A stretch of 53,171 bases of DNA, from the NCBI RefSeq assembly GCF_009908195.1, contig NZ_JAAAHS010000008.1:1-53171 (forward strand), written 5' to 3'. The notes beneath the pieces are model-generated. The model was not told the origin of the DNA. It did no database searches and saw only the letters and a list, made by a program, of their open reading frames with translations. This DNA comes from Streptomyces boluensis. GTDB taxonomy: Bacteria > Actinomycetota > Actinomycetes > Streptomycetales > Streptomycetaceae. Below are positions 38,383-45,769 of the stretch, in pieces. How positions within the stretch are numbered: the stretch's first letter is position 1; every line of letters starts with the position of its first letter. A program made the position numbers and the translations under genes.

Positions 38383-39923
38383 GCGTGCGTGACCTTCCGT
38401 GCGATGGCGCGGGCGAACTGGCCCGTCTCGGTGCTGCTGCGGGTGACGGTGACTCCGGCCGCCTTCAGCGCGGCGACCTGGTCGGCGAGGACCGGGGTGT
38501 CCAGGTCGGTGCCGAGGACGTAGCCGACGATCTCCAGGTGGCGGCCCGCGTCTGCGGCGATGCGCTTGGCCTGCTCGATGGCGGGCAGGGTGACGCCGAC
38601 CGGGTCCTCGTGGGCACCGAAGCCGAGGACGAAGTCCATGACGACGACGGCGACCTCGGGGTCCATGGCCTCCTCGACGAGGCGCGCGAGGCGCAGCGAG
38701 GGGTCGATCATGGGGTGCGGGCGGCCGTTGGTGAAGTCGTCGTCGCCGAAGTCCAGGAAGGTGTGCCCGGTGCTTGGGCTGTCGGCGCCGAGGCGGCGCT
38801 CCGGGTCCTTCTGGATGTTGCTCCACACGTCGTGGCCGAGGTCGAGCATCGCGTACATCGACTCGTCGCAGAGCGTGCCGCCGCAGAACAGGCCGCGTAC
38901 GTAACGCTGTTCGGGGCTGAGGAGCGCGGCGACCTCGTCGACGCGGGCGGTGTCGAGCGGCTCGACGGTCACGTCCGGGTCCACGCCGAGGCGGACGGCC
39001 TTGAGCGCGGCGTCCTGGGTGCTCGCGGCGAAGTGACCGCCGGCCGCGACGACGGCCTCTTCGGATCCGCCGACGAAGTAGACGACCACGGGCTTGCCCG
39101 CGGTGGCGATCTCGGCGAGCACCTTCTTCTCGACCGCGGGGGCCGGGGGCTTGGAGACGAGCACGATGACGCTGGTCGCCGGGTCGGCGGCGAGGGCGCG
39201 GATGCCGTCGATCATCATGATGCCGCCGACCTCCTCGCTGAGGTCGCGGCCGCCGGTGCCGATGAGCTGGGAGACGCCCGCGCCCAGGGTGTGGATGCGG
39301 ACGCTGACCTCCTGCGCGCCGGTGCCGGACGCGGCGACCACGCCGACGGAGCCGGGGCGGACGGCGTTGCCGAAGCACAGCGCGACATTGTTGATGATCG
39401 CGGTGCCGCAGTCCGGGCCCATCATCAACAGGCCCTTGTCGTGGGCGAGTTGCTTGAGCGCGACCTCTTCCTCGACGGGCACGTTGTCGCTGAAAAGCAG
39501 CACGTGCAGGCCGTTGTCGAGCGCCTTGCGGGCCTCGCGTCCGGCGTAGGCGCCGTTGACGGCGATCACCGCGAGGTTGGCCGCCGGGTTGTCCTGGGCG
39601 GCGGCCGCGATGGTGCGGTGCGTGACGGCCGCCTCGCCGCCGGCGGGCGACTTGCGCTGCAGCAGCTCCTCGACGGCGACGAGGAGCGCGTCGATGTCCG
39701 CTCCGTCGGCGGCGTCGACGACGACCATGAGGTCGCCGTTGCCCGCGGCTTCGAGTTCGGGCGTGAGCAGGCCGAGGTTGCCCAGCACCCCCTTGTTCAT
39801 CTCTGTGCCCATGGCCACGAAAGCCTGCTCCACTCCGTCGAGGCCGTTGGCCTTCGTGGAGATGGCCATCAGGGACACGGAGTCGAAGTAGGTGTTCTTC
39901 TTGACGACTGCTGTGGTGCTCAC
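38379..39923 (-). CDS. fdrA: FdrA-family protein (AllF-like), oxamate transcarbamylase subunit
   Basis: 514 residues related to succinyl-CoA synthetase subunits: YFDSVSLMAIS at the N-terminus, VVAASGTGAQEVSVRI with a glycine-rich loop, LLMMGPDCGTAI, KPVVVYFVGGSEEA, CGGTLCDESMYAM and DFVLGFGAHEDPVG. FdrA (AllF) is a subunit of oxamate transcarbamylase in E. coli. The GTG start at 39923 overlaps the preceding stop by 4 bp (GTGA) and the stop overlaps the next ATG by 4 bp, so the three subunits are tightly coupled, consistent with a stoichiometric complex. Confidence 0.92.
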   Translation of the reverse strand: MSTTAVVKKNTYFDSVSLMAISTKANGLDGVEQAFVAMGTEMNKGVLGNLGLLTPELEAAGNGDLMVVVDAADGADIDALLVAVEELLQRKSPAGGEAAVTHRTIAAAAQDNPAANLAVIAVNGAYAGREARKALDNGLHVLLFSDNVPVEEEVALKQLAHDKGLLMMGPDCGTAIINNVALCFGNAVRPGSVGVVAASGTGAQEVSVRIHTLGAGVSQLIGTGGRDLSEEVGGIMMIDGIRALAADPATSVIVLVSKPPAPAVEKKVLAEIATAGKPVVVYFVGGSEEAVVAAGGHFAASTQDAALKAVRLGVDPDVTVEPLDTARVDEVAALLSPEQRYVRGLFCGGTLCDESMYAMLDLGHDVWSNIQKDPERRLGADSPSTGHTFLDFGDDDFTNGRPHPMIDPSLRLARLVEEAMDPEVAVVVMDFVLGFGAHEDPVGVTLPAIEQAKRIAADAGRHLEIVGYVLGTDLDTPVLADQVAALKAAGVTVTRSSTETGQFARAIARKVTHA

Positions 39924-40861
39924 AGCGAACCTCGCAGTTCTCTCTCCAGATGGAGCCCGGTCGCCAGACCGGACAGGGTGTCGGTGCCGGACGTGTGGCC
40001 GTGGGCCAACGCGCGGCGGACCGGGTTTTGGACGGTGTCGAGCAGGTGCCGTTCGCTCTGTCCGCGGCCGGCGGCAAGGACGTTGAGCACGTCGACGAGG
40101 GCGGCACGAACGCGCCCCGAGAGGGCTTCGTGCAGCGTGGTGGTGCTGAGCAGCGTCGTACGGCCGGAGTGGGTGGCAAGTACGTCGCGCAGGGTCCGGG
40201 CGTACCCGTCGAGCCCGCTGCCGTCGAGTGCGGAGAGCAGGGCGATGCCGGTGAGGAAGTCGTCACCGGCCGGGGTGAGTCCGGGGCCGAGGCCGTGCAG
40301 GGCGAGGATCGCGGCCCGGATGCCGGCGGTGTCCGAGGTACGGACCGCCTTCACCAGGGCGGCGCGCCCCCGGTCGAGCGCGGCACAGACCGCGATCTCC
40401 ATGGGCGCGGCGGCGGCCGCGGCGCCGAGCATGCCGCCCGACTGCCCGTAGGTACGGGTGAGCCGGTCCAGCGCGCGGGCCGCGGTGCCGAGCTCGGCCG
40501 GGCTGAACGCGGCGAGCGACGGCACGATGGGATGCCATTCCTCGGCTTCCCGTGCGTCGACCCACAGTCCGCCGGCGCCGTCGGGCAGCGCGATGCCACC
40601 CGCCCTGAACTCCACCGGCCGCCCCGCGGCGACCCCGCTGTGCCCCCAGTGCGCGATCTCCACGACCAGAGTGCGGGGCGCGTTCTCCCTGCCGCGGGCG
40701 GCGAGCGCGATGAGCTCACCGTCCGGCAACAGCAGGTTGACCACACCACGGAAGACGCTGTGTACGCTCCCGCACCCGTCGAGCGCGCGCAGCCGCGCGA
40801 GAAGCACGGCGTCGCCGGAGCGCGTACGCACCTCCACGGCAGTACGCATCGGCACCACCAC
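39920..40861 (-). CDS. DUF2877 protein (YlbF/AllH-like), oxamate transcarbamylase subunit
   Basis: About 310 residues. LRALDGCGSVHSVFRGVVNLLL and especially HGLGPGLTPAGDDFLTGIALLSAL are the DUF2877 signature. In E. coli AllH (formerly YlbF) works with AllF and AllG. First gene of the operon; the exact start is open within 12 bp because GTG codons at 40861, 40858 and 40855 and an ATG at 40849 follow AGGAGAG. The divergent gap to the carbamate kinase gene holds a GntR-type operator. Confidence 0.85.
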   Translation of the reverse strand: MVVPMRTAVEVRTRSGDAVLLARLRALDGCGSVHSVFRGVVNLLLPDGELIALAARGRENAPRTLVVEIAHWGHSGVAAGRPVEFRAGGIALPDGAGGLWVDAREAEEWHPIVPSLAAFSPAELGTAARALDRLTRTYGQSGGMLGAAAAAAPMEIAVCAALDRGRAALVKAVRTSDTAGIRAAILALHGLGPGLTPAGDDFLTGIALLSALDGSGLDGYARTLRDVLATHSGRTTLLSTTTLHEALSGRVRAALVDVLNVLAAGRGQSERHLLDTVQNPVRRALAHGHTSGTDTLSGLATGLHLERELRGSL

Positions 40862-40920
40862 CTCTCCTGTCCGACCGCTCCGACGGTGCGCTCAGCGGAC
40901 CATCGGATACCCACTGGAGA

Positions 40921-40933
40921 TTGGTATACCATT
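40921..40933. promoter_or_regulatory. GntR/FCD-type operator 1 in the divergent transcarbamylase-kinase gap
   Basis: TTGGTATACCATT contains the perfect 10-bp palindrome TGGTATACCA (40922-40931), 38 bp before the kinase start codon and 60 bp from the transcarbamylase operon start. The identical 13-mer precedes the GntR gene. FCD-type GntR regulators bind such palindromes. Confidence 0.75.
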
Positions 40934-40970
40934 TCGCGCTCAAGAGCGAACCAGTCGGAGGAGGACTTCC

Positions 40971-41900
40971 ATGCGCATCGTCGTGGCACTCGGAGGCAAC
41001 GCGCTGGCCCGGCGGGGCGAGCCCATGACCGCGGACCATCTCAGAGCCAACGTCAAGGCGTCCTGTGAGGCGCTCGCCGGCCTGGCCGGCGAGCACGAAG
41101 TGGTCATCACGCACGGCAACGGACCGCAGGTGGGCCTGCTCGCCCTGCAGAATCTCGCCTACCAGGACGTCGCGGCGTATCCGCTGGACATCCTGGGCGC
41201 CGAGACCCAGGGCATGATCGGATACGTCATCCAGCAGGAGCTGACCAACGCTCTCGGCGGCGCCCGCGAGGTCGCGGCGCTGCTCACCACCACCGAGGTC
41301 GACGAGGCGGACCCGGCGTTCGCCCACCCGACGAAGCTGATCGGCCCGATGTACTCGGCGCACGACGCGGCGGACGCGGCGGCCCAGTACCGGTGGACCA
41401 TCGCCCGCGACGGCGCCGGCTTCCGCCGGGTCGTGCCGTCGCCGCACCCGGTGCGGATCGTGCAGGCCCCGCTGGTGCGCACCCTGCTCGAGAACGGCCG
41501 GCTCGTGGTGTGCGTCGGCGGCGGCGGCGTGCCGGTGAAGACCGACGCCAAGGGCCGTCAGACCGGCCTGCAGGCGGTCGTCGACAAGGACGCGGCGAGC
41601 GCGGCGCTCGCCGCCGACCTGTCGGCGGACATGCTGGTGATGCTGACGGACGGCGACTACGTCAGCGAGAACTGGGGCACGCCCGAGCAGCGGGACATCC
41701 TCACCGCGTCCCCGGAGGCCATCTCCGAACTCGCCTTCGCCGAGGGCTCGATGAAGCCGAAGGTGGACGCCGCGGTACGCGTCGCGCAGGCCGGCGGCCG
41801 CGTCCTGATCGGCCCGCTCGACCGCCTCGACGACCTGCTCGCGCGGCGCGTGGGCACCGAGATCCGCCCGGACGTGCCGGAGGGCATCGTCTTCGCGTGA
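40971..41900 (+). CDS. arcC: Carbamate kinase
   Basis: 309 residues of the amino-acid-kinase fold: MRIVVALGGNALARRGEPM, VVITHGNGPQVGLLALQN, ETQGMIGYVIQQEL, VCVGGGGVPV, VDKDAASAALAADLSADMLVMLTDGDYV and GSMKPKVDAAV are all diagnostic. It transfers phosphate from carbamoyl phosphate to ADP, giving ATP and carbamate (then ammonia and CO2). In this setting it is the functional analogue of E. coli AllK, harvesting energy from the oxamate transcarbamylase reaction rather than arginine deiminase (no arcA or argF nearby). GGAGGAGG precedes the ATG. Probably controlled by the GntR regulator at 42125. Confidence 0.95.
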   Translation: MRIVVALGGNALARRGEPMTADHLRANVKASCEALAGLAGEHEVVITHGNGPQVGLLALQNLAYQDVAAYPLDILGAETQGMIGYVIQQELTNALGGAREVAALLTTTEVDEADPAFAHPTKLIGPMYSAHDAADAAAQYRWTIARDGAGFRRVVPSPHPVRIVQAPLVRTLLENGRLVVCVGGGGVPVKTDAKGRQTGLQAVVDKDAASAALAADLSADMLVMLTDGDYVSENWGTPEQRDILTASPEAISELAFAEGSMKPKVDAAVRVAQAGGRVLIGPLDRLDDLLARRVGTEIRPDVPEGIVFA

Positions 41901-41949
41901 ACTGTCGCGTGAGCTGTCGCGTGCGCTGTCACATGAGCTGTCGCGTGCG
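41890..41949. repeat. 12-bp tandem repeat spanning the carbamate kinase stop
   Basis: Units CTGTCGCGTGAG / CTGTCGCGTGCG / CTGTCACATGAG / CTGTCGCGTGCG run from 41902 to 41949. The preceding 12 bp (41890-41901), which hold the kinase stop codon, are a degenerate first unit. Confidence 0.82.
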
Positions 41950-42014
41950 CTGAGCCGAGGCTGAGCCCAGCCGAGCCGAGCTGTCGGGCCACGCGGCACC
42001 CCCGCCCGCACCTC

Positions 42015-42079
42015 GGGCCGCGCCCCCTTCCCGGATACGCGAACGCTTCCCGGATACGCGAAGGGGGCGCGGCCCTTTC
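42015..42079. terminator. Bidirectional terminator with a repeat-filled loop
   Basis: GGGCCGCGCCCCCTTC at 42015-42030 pairs perfectly (16 bp) with 42060-42075 and is followed by TTTC. The 29-nt loop is made of a 17-bp direct repeat, CTTCCCGGATACGCGAA, at 42027-42043 and 42046-42062. It separates the convergent kinase and GntR genes. Confidence 0.85.
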
Positions 42080-42124
42080 GGGTCCGCGCCCCTCGATGAG
42101 CGTCGGCCGTGCCTACCCGGTGCG

Positions 42125-42775
42125 CTACTCCTTGGTGGTGCGCAGATACGCGGCGGTCGCGCCGCGCCCCGTCTCCAGGTGCTTCATCACCAGCTCCTCG
42201 ACGCGCGGTACGTCCCGCGCCGCGATCGCGTCGTAGAGATCCTCGTGCTCCTGCGCCACCCCGAGCAGGTCCTTGTGCCGGCCGAGCAGCCACCGCATCC
42301 GGCTGCGCAGCGTGCGCTCCAGCTCGGTGAGCAGTTCGTTCGCGGCCAGCGACGTCACGGTTTCATGGAAGTCGGCCGCTGCCCGCCGGGCCTTCACGCC
42401 GTCCCCGGCCCGTGCCGCCTCCAGTTCCGCGTCGAGGTCGGCCCTGAGCAGGTCGAGTCCCGCCCGGGTGTGCCGTTGGGCGGCGAGCCGGAACGTCAAC
42501 GTCTCGAGCGCGGACCGCACTTCGTCCAGGTCCGCGATGTCGGTGGGGCTGAACTCCCGCACCACCGCCCACGTACGCGGCCGTGGCGTCACCAACCCCT
42601 CGGTGACCAGCACCTTGAGTGCGTCACGGACGGGCAGCCGGCTCACTCCGAGCTCGGCCGCGAGCTCGCGCTCGACGAGCTTGCTGCCGGGGGGACGCAC
42701 TCCGTCGAGAATCTCGTCCCGCAACTGACGTGTCACCCGATCCGACTCGGGCTCGAAGCCTTCAGAACCTGCCAT
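42125..42775 (-). CDS. GntR-family (FCD) transcriptional regulator of the transcarbamylase/kinase genes
   Basis: 216 residues: winged helix (VTRQLRDEILDGVRPPGSKLVERELAAELGVSRLPVRDALKVLVTEGLV) and an FCD ligand-binding domain with DLDEVRSALETLTFRLAA and HEDLYDAIAARD, including metal-binding-type histidines. Operator TTGGTATACCATT lies about 40 bp upstream of its own start and again in the divergent gap at 40921, so it most likely represses itself, the kinase and the transcarbamylase operon. The inducer is unknown; ureides or their breakdown acids are likely. ATG 42775 is preferred over 42784; neither has a strong ribosome site. Confidence 0.88.
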   Translation of the reverse strand: MAGSEGFEPESDRVTRQLRDEILDGVRPPGSKLVERELAAELGVSRLPVRDALKVLVTEGLVTPRPRTWAVVREFSPTDIADLDEVRSALETLTFRLAAQRHTRAGLDLLRADLDAELEAARAGDGVKARRAAADFHETVTSLAANELLTELERTLRSRMRWLLGRHKDLLGVAQEHEDLYDAIAARDVPRVEELVMKHLETGRGATAAYLRTTKE

Positions 42776-42811
42776 GCCGATCATTCTGCACCAGGTCACA
42801 GCAGAAAAGGT

Positions 42812-42824
42812 TTGGTATACCATT
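42812..42824 (-). promoter_or_regulatory. GntR/FCD-type operator 2, upstream of the GntR gene
   Basis: TTGGTATACCATT, identical to the site at 40921, 38 bp upstream of the GntR start codon and 12 bp beyond the cynR-like stop. It suggests autoregulation. Confidence 0.75.
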
Positions 42825-42835
42825 CTTGCTCCGCG

Positions 42836-43810
42836 TCACACCGCATACCCCCGCTCCTCCACCACCCGGCGCACCAGCCGGACAAAGGCACGCGCGGCCG
42901 CACTGCGGTACGCACTGTCCCTGCGCAACAACGTCACCCCGCGCGACGGAAGCGGCGGGTCGAGGGCGACGGGCACGAGGTGCGGGTGGTCGTCGGTGAC
43001 CGCGTCGGGCAGCACCGTGGCCAACGAGGGGGTGCGCTGCACGATCTCGGTGAGCGCCTGGATGGAGTTGGCCTCCACGGCGATGGGCGGGGTCACACCG
43101 TGCTCGGCGAGATACGCGTCGACATGCCCGCGGGTCACGAAGTCGTCGCTGAGCAGGGCGAGTTGCTGATCCGCGAGACTGCGCACCGGCAGCGTCCGCC
43201 GCTCCCCCGCCGCGCCCGTGCCCGTGCCCGTGCCCGTGCCTGTGCCTGTGCCCTCCGCACCATGCCGCTCCGCCGCGTCCCCCGCCCCGTGCGCCGTGAC
43301 GACCAGGCTCAGCGTCTCGGTGAACAGGGCCTCCGCGAGGACTCCGGGGAGGTGCGGTCCCTCGAAGGCGATCCCCAGGTCGATCTGGTCGGCGAGCAGG
43401 CTCGCCTCGATCCGGTCCTGCGTCATCTCCCGTACCTCCAGGGCGATTCCGGGGTGCCGGGTGTGCATCTCGCGTACGAGCGGGCCGATCAGGTACGCCG
43501 TGAAGGTCGGTGTCATCGCGAGCCGCAGGCTGCCGCGGGAGAGGTCCGCGACATCGAGTACGGCACGGTCGGCCGCGGCCAGGTCGCGCAACGCCCGGCG
43601 CGCGTAGTGCACATACGCCTCCCCGGCGTCGGTGAGCCGGACGCCACGGCCGCTGCGGTCGAGCAACTGGGCGCCGACCACCCGCTCCAGTTGCTTGATC
43701 TGCTGGGACAGCGTGGGCTGCGAGATCCGCAGCTCCTCGGCGGCCCGGGTGAAGTTGCCGTGTTCGGCCACCGCGATCAGATAGCGCAGGTGACGCAGCT
43801 CGGGACCCAT
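42836..43810 (-). CDS. cynR: LysR-family regulator, CynR-like
   Basis: 324 residues. The N-terminal HTH (LRHLRYLIAVAEHGNFTRAAEELRISQPTLSQQIKQLERVVGAQLLDRSGRGVRLTDAGEAYVHYA) and the stretch AVLDVADLSRGSLRLAMTPTFTAYLIGPL closely match E. coli CynR, the cyanate-responsive activator of cynTS. The cyanase genes lie 750 bp away. A Gly/Thr-rich insert (GTGTGTGTGTGTG) encoded by a 6-bp repeat sits in the effector domain. A TATAGT -10 box 7 nt before the ATG and lack of a ribosome site point to a leaderless mRNA. Confidence 0.9.
   Translation of the reverse strand: MGPELRHLRYLIAVAEHGNFTRAAEELRISQPTLSQQIKQLERVVGAQLLDRSGRGVRLTDAGEAYVHYARRALRDLAAADRAVLDVADLSRGSLRLAMTPTFTAYLIGPLVREMHTRHPGIALEVREMTQDRIEASLLADQIDLGIAFEGPHLPGVLAEALFTETLSLVVTAHGAGDAAERHGAEGTGTGTGTGTGTGAAGERRTLPVRSLADQQLALLSDDFVTRGHVDAYLAEHGVTPPIAVEANSIQALTEIVQRTPSLATVLPDAVTDDHPHLVPVALDPPLPSRGVTLLRRDSAYRSAAARAFVRLVRRVVEERGYAV
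43215..43250. repeat. 6-bp tandem repeat inside cynR
   Basis: Four CCCGTG and two CCTGTG units encode the Gly/Thr-rich insert of the CynR-like protein. In-frame length change is possible without loss of the reading frame. Confidence 0.88.
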
Positions 43811-43816
43811 GGCCGC

Positions 43817-43822
43817 ACTATA
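43817..43822 (-). promoter_or_regulatory. -10 element of the cynR-like gene
   Basis: TATAGT on the minus strand ends 7 nt before the ATG at 43810, so the gene probably has its own promoter and a leaderless transcript in addition to read-through from the macro-domain gene. Confidence 0.55.
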
Positions 43823-43869
43823 GGCGCAGGTCCGACCCCCTCCGCAGCATCGCGCGGAAGCCCCGGAAG

Positions 43870-43900
43870 GCCGCCCTAGTCGCCCCAGCCGCCCTAGTCG
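43870..43900. repeat. 18-bp-period duplication spanning the macro gene stop codon
   Basis: GCCGCCCTAGTCG occurs at 43870-43882 and 43888-43900. The second copy holds the stop codon (43894-43896, minus strand) of the macro-domain gene. Confidence 0.82.
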
Positions 43901-44373
43901 TCATGGTCGTACACCGTCACCGGCACCCCGCGCGCGAGCAGCCGTTCCTCGATGAGTGGTGCCACCCTGGGCCACTTCCCGCCGGCCAGGCCGCAGCCGA
44001 TTCTCGGCATGTGCACCGAGGCGCCGAGCTCAAGTGCCTGGTCGCCGAGGATCCGCAGGGCCGAGTCGATCGCCTCGTACCGCACGGGCACGCCCTTGCT
44101 GCCGGTGCGTATGCCCCGCTGGCCGATCAGGTTCGCCACCCATACGTACCGCTCGACCTGGATGAACTGGGCGGCGCCGAGGCCGAAGTCGTTGGCCGCG
44201 CGCTCGCGGTGCCAGCGGCGGTAGGCCGCCTCCGGCTCCGGCCAGCGGCGGGACACGGCGAGCACGAAGCCCTTGCCCCAGCCACCCAGGTCGTTGCAGA
44301 CATGTGCGATCACCTTGACGCCCTTGCCGTGCGGCGCGGTGGCGTCCCCCCGTACGTACGCGATCTCCGACAT
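43894..44373 (-). CDS. Macro-domain (ADP-ribose-binding/hydrolase-like) protein
   Basis: 159 residues forming one macro domain: IAYVRGDATAPHGKGVKVIAHVCNDLGGWGKGFVLAVSRRWPE (diphosphate-binding loop), FIQVERYVWVANLIGQRG, and PRIGCGLAGGKWPRVAPLIEE (second loop, GCGLAGG). Related proteins remove ADP-ribose or bind its derivatives; hydrolase activity is not certain. It sits between the CynR-like gene (83 bp downstream) and the divergent carbonic anhydrase gene, sharing the promoter gap with a probable CynR site. Involvement in cyanate metabolism is an inference from position. Confidence 0.88.
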   Translation of the reverse strand: MSEIAYVRGDATAPHGKGVKVIAHVCNDLGGWGKGFVLAVSRRWPEPEAAYRRWHRERAANDFGLGAAQFIQVERYVWVANLIGQRGIRTGSKGVPVRYEAIDSALRILGDQALELGASVHMPRIGCGLAGGKWPRVAPLIEERLLARGVPVTVYDHDD

Positions 44374-44445
44374 GGCGCCACCGTACGACCCGGCACTGAC
44401 AACGCCGACGCCCCAGCACGGAGGCAGGTAGGTATGCAGGTATAG

Positions 44446-44491
44446 ATAAGAGCAATAGCTTTTATGGACAACAAGTCTTGGACACTATAGG
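44446..44491. promoter_or_regulatory. Candidate CynR site and cynTS promoter
   Basis: ATAAGAGC-AATA-GCTTTTAT (44446-44465) is an inverted repeat matching in 7 of 8 arm positions and it stands out as AT-rich. TATAGG at 44486-44491 could be the -10 box of cynT with TGGACA at 44465-44470 as a suboptimally spaced -35, as expected for a LysR-activated promoter. The site lies between the macro gene and cynT and may control both directions. Confidence 0.5.
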
Positions 44492-44554
44492 TGCCGGTCA
44501 TGCACGGTGAATGAGTCAGCCCGCAGAGGCGGACAGCACCGATGGGAGTGACGA

Positions 44555-45163
44555 ATGCACCACCTCTTCGACGGCGTCGCGTATTTCCGCAGTGACGTCT
44601 TTCCCGGCAAGGAAGATCTCTTCGCCCGCCTCGCCACCCAGCACCACCCCGAGACGCTGTTCATCGGCTGCTCCGACGCCCGGGTCCCGCCCGAGCTGAT
44701 CACGCAGAGCGAACCCGGCGAGCTGTTCGTCGTCCGGACCGCGGGCAATCTCGTCCCGGCCCACGCACCCGGCGCCGACGGGGTCGCGGCGAGTATCGAG
44801 TACGCGGTCGCCGTGCTCGGCGTCACCGACATCGTCGTCTGCGGCCACTCGGCCTGCGGCGCGATGACCGCCCTGGCCGAGGGCCACGACCTCAGCGGCG
44901 CCCCGGTGACCGCGGACTGGCTGCGGCACGCCGACGCCGCCCGCGCCACCGCGAACGCGAACGCGACGGCCTCGCCCGAGTCCCGGGTGGCCGCCCTCGT
45001 CCGCGCCAACGTGGCCGCCCAACTCCAGAACCTGCGCACCCACCCCTCGGTGGCCCGTGCGCTCGCCGAGCGGCAACTCACCCTGCACGGCTGGGTGTTC
45101 GACATCGCCACCGGCTCCGTCGAGACGCTCGACGACCCCGTGCTCACGCCGACCGCGGCCTGA
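44555..45163 (+). CDS. cynT: Beta-class carbonic anhydrase of the cyanate operon
   Basis: 202 residues with zinc ligands Cys39 (in GCSDARVPPEL), His98 and Cys101 (in GHSACGAM) and the Asp41/Arg43 dyad. CynT hydrates the CO2 released by cyanase back to bicarbonate, which cyanase needs as second substrate. GGGAG lies before ATG 44555. The cyanase gene follows after 69 bp, so they form one operon. Confidence 0.94.
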   Translation: MHHLFDGVAYFRSDVFPGKEDLFARLATQHHPETLFIGCSDARVPPELITQSEPGELFVVRTAGNLVPAHAPGADGVAASIEYAVAVLGVTDIVVCGHSACGAMTALAEGHDLSGAPVTADWLRHADAARATANANATASPESRVAALVRANVAAQLQNLRTHPSVARALAERQLTLHGWVFDIATGSVETLDDPVLTPTAA

Positions 45164-45232
45164 GCGCGACACCCGGCCACCCCACCAGGACCCGCCGCGC
45201 CACCCGGCCGGCACCCACGAGAGGAAACCCCC

Positions 45233-45703
45233 ATGGTTCACGCCCAGTTCTCCCCCGAAGCCCGTGAGGCCGTCACCAACGCCGCCGTCGCCGCGAAGAT
45301 CGACAAGGACCTGACCTGGCAGGAGATCGCCGACGCCGCCGGCCTGTCCGTCGCCTTCGTCACCGCCGCGATCCTCGGCCAGCACGCCCTGCCCGAGGAG
45401 TCCGCCGTGGCCGTCGGCAAGCTGCTCGGCCTTGACGACGACGCCGTGGTCCTGCTCCAGACGATCCCGACCCGCGGCTCCATCCCCGGCGGCATCCCGA
45501 CCGACCCGACCATCTACCGCTTCTACGAGATGCTCCAGGTGTACGGCACCACCCTGAAGGCCCTGGTGCACGAGGAGTTCGGCGACGGCATCATCAGCGC
45601 CATCAACTTCAAGCTGGACGTGAAGAAGGTCGCCGACCCCGAGGGCGGCGAGCGTGCCGTCATCACCCTGGACGGCAAGTACCTTCCCACCAAGCCTTTC
45701 TGA
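45233..45703 (+). CDS. cynS: Cyanase (cyanate hydratase)
   Basis: 156 residues, the exact size of E. coli CynS. It has an N-terminal helical domain ([30 protein letters not shown]) and the catalytic domain with Arg96 and Glu99 (in [12 protein letters not shown]) and Ser122 (in [12 protein letters not shown]), all at the classical numbering. It converts cyanate and bicarbonate to carbamate and CO2, the carbamate giving ammonia and CO2. AGAGGAAACCCCC precedes the ATG. A strong hairpin follows. Confidence 0.97.
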   Translation: MVHAQFSPEAREAVTNAAVAAKIDKDLTWQEIADAAGLSVAFVTAAILGQHALPEESAVAVGKLLGLDDDAVVLLQTIPTRGSIPGGIPTDPTIYRFYEMLQVYGTTLKALVHEEFGDGIISAINFKLDVKKVADPEGGERAVITLDGKYLPTKPF

Positions 45704-45738
45704 GGGAGCGTCAGCGACTTACTGAGGCGGCGTCAGCC

Positions 45739-45769
45739 GGGCCGGGACATCCACGAGGTGTCCCGGCCC
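45739..45769 (+). terminator. Hairpin terminator after cynS
   Basis: GGGCCGGGACA at 45739-45749 pairs perfectly with TGTCCCGGCCC at 45759-45769, loop of 9. The rest of the 257-bp gap to the ankyrin gene carries only that gene's promoter and ribosome-site region. Confidence 0.82.

Noticed and set aside
35638-38523. A 961-codon open frame on the plus strand opposite the permease and DUF1116 genes
   Set aside because: It is antisense to genes with clear family motifs, is composed mostly of Gly/Ala/Asp/Arg/Val/Glu and has no recognisable domain. Long antisense frames are expected at this GC content.
40971-41900. Carbamate kinase as part of an arginine deiminase pathway
   Set aside because: No arginine deiminase, ornithine transcarbamylase or arginine antiporter is present. 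The divergent transcarbamylase-like operon explains it better.
43215-43250. Possible CRISPR-like repeat
   Set aside because: The repeat is a pure 6-bp microsatellite inside a coding region with no spacers. None of the tandem repeats in the window has the repeat-spacer structure of CRISPR.
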